64,000 bases of DNA. It comes from Nocardioides bizhenqiangii. Its GTDB lineage: Bacteria; Actinomycetota; Actinomycetes; Propionibacteriales; Nocardioidaceae. Below, in pieces: positions 61,491 to 64,000 of this stretch. The position numbers and the translations under genes are program-made. The notes under the pieces are model-generated. The model saw only the letters and a program-made list of their open reading frames with translations. It was not told where the DNA came from and ran no database searches. How positions within the stretch are numbered: the first letter of the stretch is position 1; every line of letters begins with the position of its first letter. The stretch is taken from assembly GCF_034661235.1 (NCBI RefSeq), contig NZ_CP141059.1, positions 4,482,894-4,546,893 on the forward strand, written 5' to 3'.

Positions 61491-62509
61491 TTGCTGCCTC
61501 CCTTGTTCGGGTTGGTTCCAGTTGCCGGCTTCCCGGACTTGCGCTGCGAGCGGGTCTGCCGCTTGGGCTGGACCCGCTGGGCGGGGCGTCGGTCGGTCTC
61601 GGCGACCTCGGTGCCCTCGTCCGCCGGCTCGTACGCCGCGTACTTCTCGGGATGCTTCAGCGCCTTCGCCTTGTCCCGGTCCTGCTTCGCCTTGAACGCC
61701 GGCGTGCCGGGAGCGGGGTTGTTGCGGATGACGTAGAACTGCTGGCCCATCGTCCACAGGTTCGACGTGGTCCAGTAGAGGAGGACGCCGATCGGGAACG
61801 CCACACCGCCGAGACCGAACGCCACCGGGAGGATGTAGAGCAGCATCTTCTGCTGCTGCGCGTACGGACCGGTGAGCGCGTCCGCCGGCATGTTCTTGGC
61901 CATCAGCTGGCGCTGGGTGATGAACGTGGTCGCCGTCATCGCCAGCACCAGGACCGCCGCGACAGCCATCACCGCGCCGCTGTCCGCACCGTTGCCCCAC
62001 GGGGAAGCGCCCCAGAACGACTCGGCAAGGCCGATCGTGCCGAACAGCTTCGAGTCGCCGAACTGCTCCGCGAGCTCCTCGTTGAGGAACCCGTGCGCCG
62101 TGCCCTTCTTGGCGGCCTGGTCGAGGAGCCGGAACAGCGCGAAGAAGATCGGCATCTGCAGCAGGATCGGCAGGCACGACGCGAACGGGTTGGTGCCGGC
62201 CTCCTTGTACAGCTTCATCGTCTCTTCGGCGAGCTTCTGCCGGTCGTGGCCGTACTTCTTCTGGAGCTCGCGCACCTTCGGCTGGATGAGCTGCATGTTG
62301 CGGCTGGACTTGATCTGCTTCACGAAGAGCGGGATCAGCGCCGCCCGGATCACGACCGTCAGGCCGATGATCGAGAGCGTCCAGGAGGCGCCCCCCGCGG
62401 GGTCGAGCCCGAGCACGGTGAACAGCTTGTGCCAGCCGATCAGCACCGCTGAGATCGCGTAGTACAGCGGCACCATGATGAAGTGGCCGATGTCGCCGAA
62501 GATGCCCAC
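61487..62509 (-). CDS. yidC: Membrane protein insertase YidC
   Basis: Protein of 340 residues with five membrane helices, of which the first is near ~10-30 and the core opens with IGLTVVIRAALIPLFVKQIKSSRNMQLIQPKVRELQKKYG. The cytosolic coiled-coil loop, the conserved Arg in helix 2 and the ANPFASCLPILLQMPIFFALFRLLD-like segment match the actinobacterial type. It inserts membrane proteins with or without SecYEG. GTG 62509 shares its first base with the yidD stop. A basic C-terminal tail contacts the ribosome. Confidence 0.96.
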   Translation of the reverse strand: MGIFGDIGHFIMVPLYYAISAVLIGWHKLFTVLGLDPAGGASWTLSIIGLTVVIRAALIPLFVKQIKSSRNMQLIQPKVRELQKKYGHDRQKLAEETMKLYKEAGTNPFASCLPILLQMPIFFALFRLLDQAAKKGTAHGFLNEELAEQFGDSKLFGTIGLAESFWGASPWGNGADSGAVMAVAAVLVLAMTATTFITQRQLMAKNMPADALTGPYAQQQKMLLYILPVAFGLGGVAFPIGVLLYWTTSNLWTMGQQFYVIRNNPAPGTPAFKAKQDRDKAKALKHPEKYAAYEPADEGTEVAETDRRPAQRVQPKRQTRSQRKSGKPATGTNPNKGGSK

Positions 62510-62778
62510 TAGTGGTTTGCTCCTAGTTCGTTGGTCGCATCCGCGACGTCAGTGCCGCGGGGGGATCGTGCTGGTACGTGGTCGACACCGCCGGCCGCCC
62601 ACGGGTGGCAGCGAGCGACGCGTCGGGCCGCCAACCAGCTGCCCTTGACGGCACCGTGGGTCTGCACGGCCTCGAGGGCGTACGCCGAGCACGAGGGGTA
62701 GTAGCGGCAGACCTCACCGTAGATCGGGCTGATCACCGCCCGGTAGCCGCGCAGCAGCGCGACCAGCAGCCACCTCAC
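62509..62778 (-). CDS. yidD: Membrane protein insertion efficiency factor YidD
   Basis: Protein of 89 residues with the YidD pattern RGYRAVISPIYGEVCRYYPSCSAYALEAVQTHGAVKGSWLAARRVARCHPW, including the conserved Cys residues. GTG 62778 overlaps the rnpA stop as GTGA. It assists the neighbouring YidC in membrane insertion. Confidence 0.95.
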   Translation of the reverse strand: MRWLLVALLRGYRAVISPIYGEVCRYYPSCSAYALEAVQTHGAVKGSWLAARRVARCHPWAAGGVDHVPARSPRGTDVADATNELGANH

Positions 62779-63173
62779 CGCTCCACCCGTCCGGAGCCGA
62801 CCGTGCTGATGTCCGTGCTGATGTCCGAGCTGACCTCGAGGCTCCTGCCCAGGCAACGGTCCAGCTCGGCCGCGAGTTCCTCGTACGACGCCGCCGCGGC
62901 CGGAGGCTGGGCCCGTACGACGAGCAGCGTGCCGCCGGGGAGAAGGGAGATCCGGGCGCGGGCGGCATGGCGCAGCCGGCGCTTCACCCGGTTACGAATG
63001 ACCGCGTTGCCGACCGCCCTGCTGACCACGAACCCGACCCGGGCAGGCTCGTCCGCCTGCCCCTCGGCGACCGCGAGATGCGTCACCAGGGTGCGCCCAC
63101 CCGCCCGACGGCCGGCCTTGACGGCGTGTCGGAATGAAGTGGGGCGGGTCAGCCGGTGGTCGGCAGACAGCAC
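62775..63173 (-). CDS. rnpA: Ribonuclease P protein component
   Basis: Protein of 132 residues: opening LSADHRLTRPTSFRHAVKAG and the RNA-contact motif [27 protein letters not shown] are diagnostic. It binds the RNase P RNA that matures tRNA 5' ends. GTG 63173 follows GGAGG by about six bases; a longer frame to 63242 is not needed. The C-terminal tail is long and irregular (SSDISTDISTVGSG). Confidence 0.95.
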   Translation of the reverse strand: MLSADHRLTRPTSFRHAVKAGRRAGGRTLVTHLAVAEGQADEPARVGFVVSRAVGNAVIRNRVKRRLRHAARARISLLPGGTLLVVRAQPPAAAASYEELAAELDRCLGRSLEVSSDISTDISTVGSGRVER

Positions 63174-63260
63174 TGGAGCCCTCCGGAGGGCAGCCGCGGA
63201 CCGCCCGCGGGGCGTCGCGCAGCAGGGCGCATGGTTCAGCACACTCCGTCGGCCGTGGCC

Positions 63261-63398
63261 TCAGACGGCCAGGCTGCTGCGACCCTTCCGGCGACGGTTC
63301 GCCAGGATGGCGCGACCGGCGCGGGTGCGCATCCGCAGTCGGAACCCGTGCGTCTTGTGGCGACGACGGTTGTTCGGCTGGTACGTCCGCTTGCTCAC
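63261..63398 (-). CDS. rpmH: 50S ribosomal protein L34
   Basis: Protein of 45 residues: [20 protein letters not shown] and [17 protein letters not shown] form the standard L34 sequence. GTG 63398 is the start. It heads the leftward origin operon and faces the presumed dnaA gene across a gap of 575 bases. Confidence 0.97.
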   Translation of the reverse strand: MSKRTYQPNNRRRHKTHGFRLRMRTRAGRAILANRRRKGRSSLAV

Positions 63399-63973
63399 GA
63401 TCGACCTCTCAGGTGGAAACGTCTTGGGAAGGGGCCATCCGGCGCGGCCCGGCGGTCGGGCGCAGTGATGCGCTCGACCCGATGCAACGAGTGGCAGCTT
63501 CGGCTGGCACCGCGCGTCCGCGGAAGCACCTGCGCGGGGTGCGAAACCCCGGCAGGACGGCCACGAACATGCGGCACCGGTCGACACCGGATGACCGCAC
63601 AACGGTACGCGGCAGGGAACGGGCGGGTCAAACCGGCGAAACGGCCGACCCTATGCCTTCTCCTCCGGGGATGGTGCGCACCCCGCCGGAGGGATCTCGA
63701 AACCATCCTGAGATCCTGTGGAGAACGGGTTGATCCACAGGCCCAGCCGGGCTAGGTTCGGGGACTCCGGGATTCCCCGCCGGTTCGGGTCGCAGAGGGC
63801 CCACGAGTCGCCGCAATTTCTGTCGCCGATCCAAAAACCGGTGGCTGACCTGCGCAAACGCGTGATCCCCCGCCCCTCGGACGGCCTCGGCGCGGCGCCT
63901 CGAGCGGCGCCGATCACCAGTTCACAGCCTGTGGACAAAGTTGTGGAGCGACAAGTTCAGGGAGAGGAAAGCC
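63399..63973. promoter_or_regulatory. rpmH-dnaA intergenic region with DnaA boxes
   Basis: Contains the rpmH promoter and, toward dnaA, DnaA-box sequences: perfect TTGTCCACA on the minus strand (63930-63938), TTCTCCACA on the minus strand (63717-63725) and TGATCCACA (63731-63739). These suit autoregulation of dnaA by DnaA; the origin itself is normally beyond dnaA. No gene is seen in the rest of the gap. Confidence 0.65.
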
Positions 63974-64000
63974 GTGGGGAACGACGAGCATGGGGAGCCC
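63974..64000 (+). CDS. dnaA: Presumed start of dnaA, cut by window edge
   Basis: Only nine codons are visible, starting GTG 63974 after an AGAGGAAAG ribosome site. Its identity rests on position: in actinobacteria rpmH faces dnaA, and DnaA boxes lie just upstream. The residues visible are too few to prove it. Confidence 0.5.

Overview
The window looks like the chromosome of a high-GC actinobacterium, most probably a Nocardioides-like member of the Propionibacteriales, running leftwards from the replication origin. The evidence is the gene order at the right edge (read leftwards: a presumed dnaA start, rpmH, rnpA, yidD, yidC, jag, rsmG, parA, parB), the mycothiol-linked enzyme MscR, the ino1 gene, SigM with a MurJ/pseudokinase block, many GTG and TTG starts, and many genes whose -10 box lies about 6-10 bases before the start codon (leaderless mRNAs). 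The genus assignment is inference.

Right part, 41-64 kb: conserved origin-proximal core. From the right edge: DnaA boxes upstream of dnaA; rpmH-rnpA-yidD-yidC-jag-rsmG-parA-parB as one tightly overlapping leftward operon with three exact parS sites, two inside parA and one across the rsmG start; then plsC, an aminotransferase, a GNAT protein, trxA/trxB, an anti-sigma-like protein, sigM, a pseudokinase, murJ, a DUF6049-type protein, cca, a secreted HNH nuclease and padR-ino1. Between cca and the DUF6049 gene, where M. tuberculosis has a Nudix gene, there is instead a ~750 bp nested inverted-repeat element built from four ~80 bp modules in alternating orientation. It is the most unusual non-coding structure in the window.

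Middle part, 24-41 kb: DNA replication, ribosome and envelope genes. These are dnaB with DnaA-box-like sites in its upstream gap, a MATE exporter and partner, a lipoprotein, rplI-rpsR-ssb-rpsF, nfo, an MFS exporter with its ArsR regulator, a MarR-like regulator, a FemX-type ligase paired with an alanine-racemase-like protein, a membrane glycosyltransferase, and a bifunctional penicillin-binding protein carrying a C-terminal run of calcium-loop (thrombospondin type 3-like) repeats. Three copies of a dispersed REP-like repeat sit here; one supplies the stop codon of the MFS gene.

Left part, 0-24 kb: accessory sensing, export and detoxification genes. It has a SigE-type sigma factor with a partner cut by the window edge, mscR plus a beta-lactamase-fold hydrolase (mycothiol-dependent formaldehyde removal), an ABC exporter with FtsX/MacB-like permease, a histidine kinase translationally coupled to a histidine-kinase-like protein that has lost its phospho-acceptor and ATP-binding motifs, two response regulators, a truncated MFS gene running into a second FtsX-type permease, and an alpha/beta hydrolase. 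The truncated MFS gene and the hydrolase gene share a duplicated ~85 bp promoter block. Next come an FMN reductase, a MmyB-like regulator, an ECF41/SigJ-type sigma factor facing an AhpD-like gene through a mirror-image promoter, and a run of small metabolic genes, including an alpha/beta-hydrolase-fold protein lacking its catalytic Ser and His.

No tRNA or rRNA genes, CRISPR arrays, complete insertion sequences or prophage genes were recognised.
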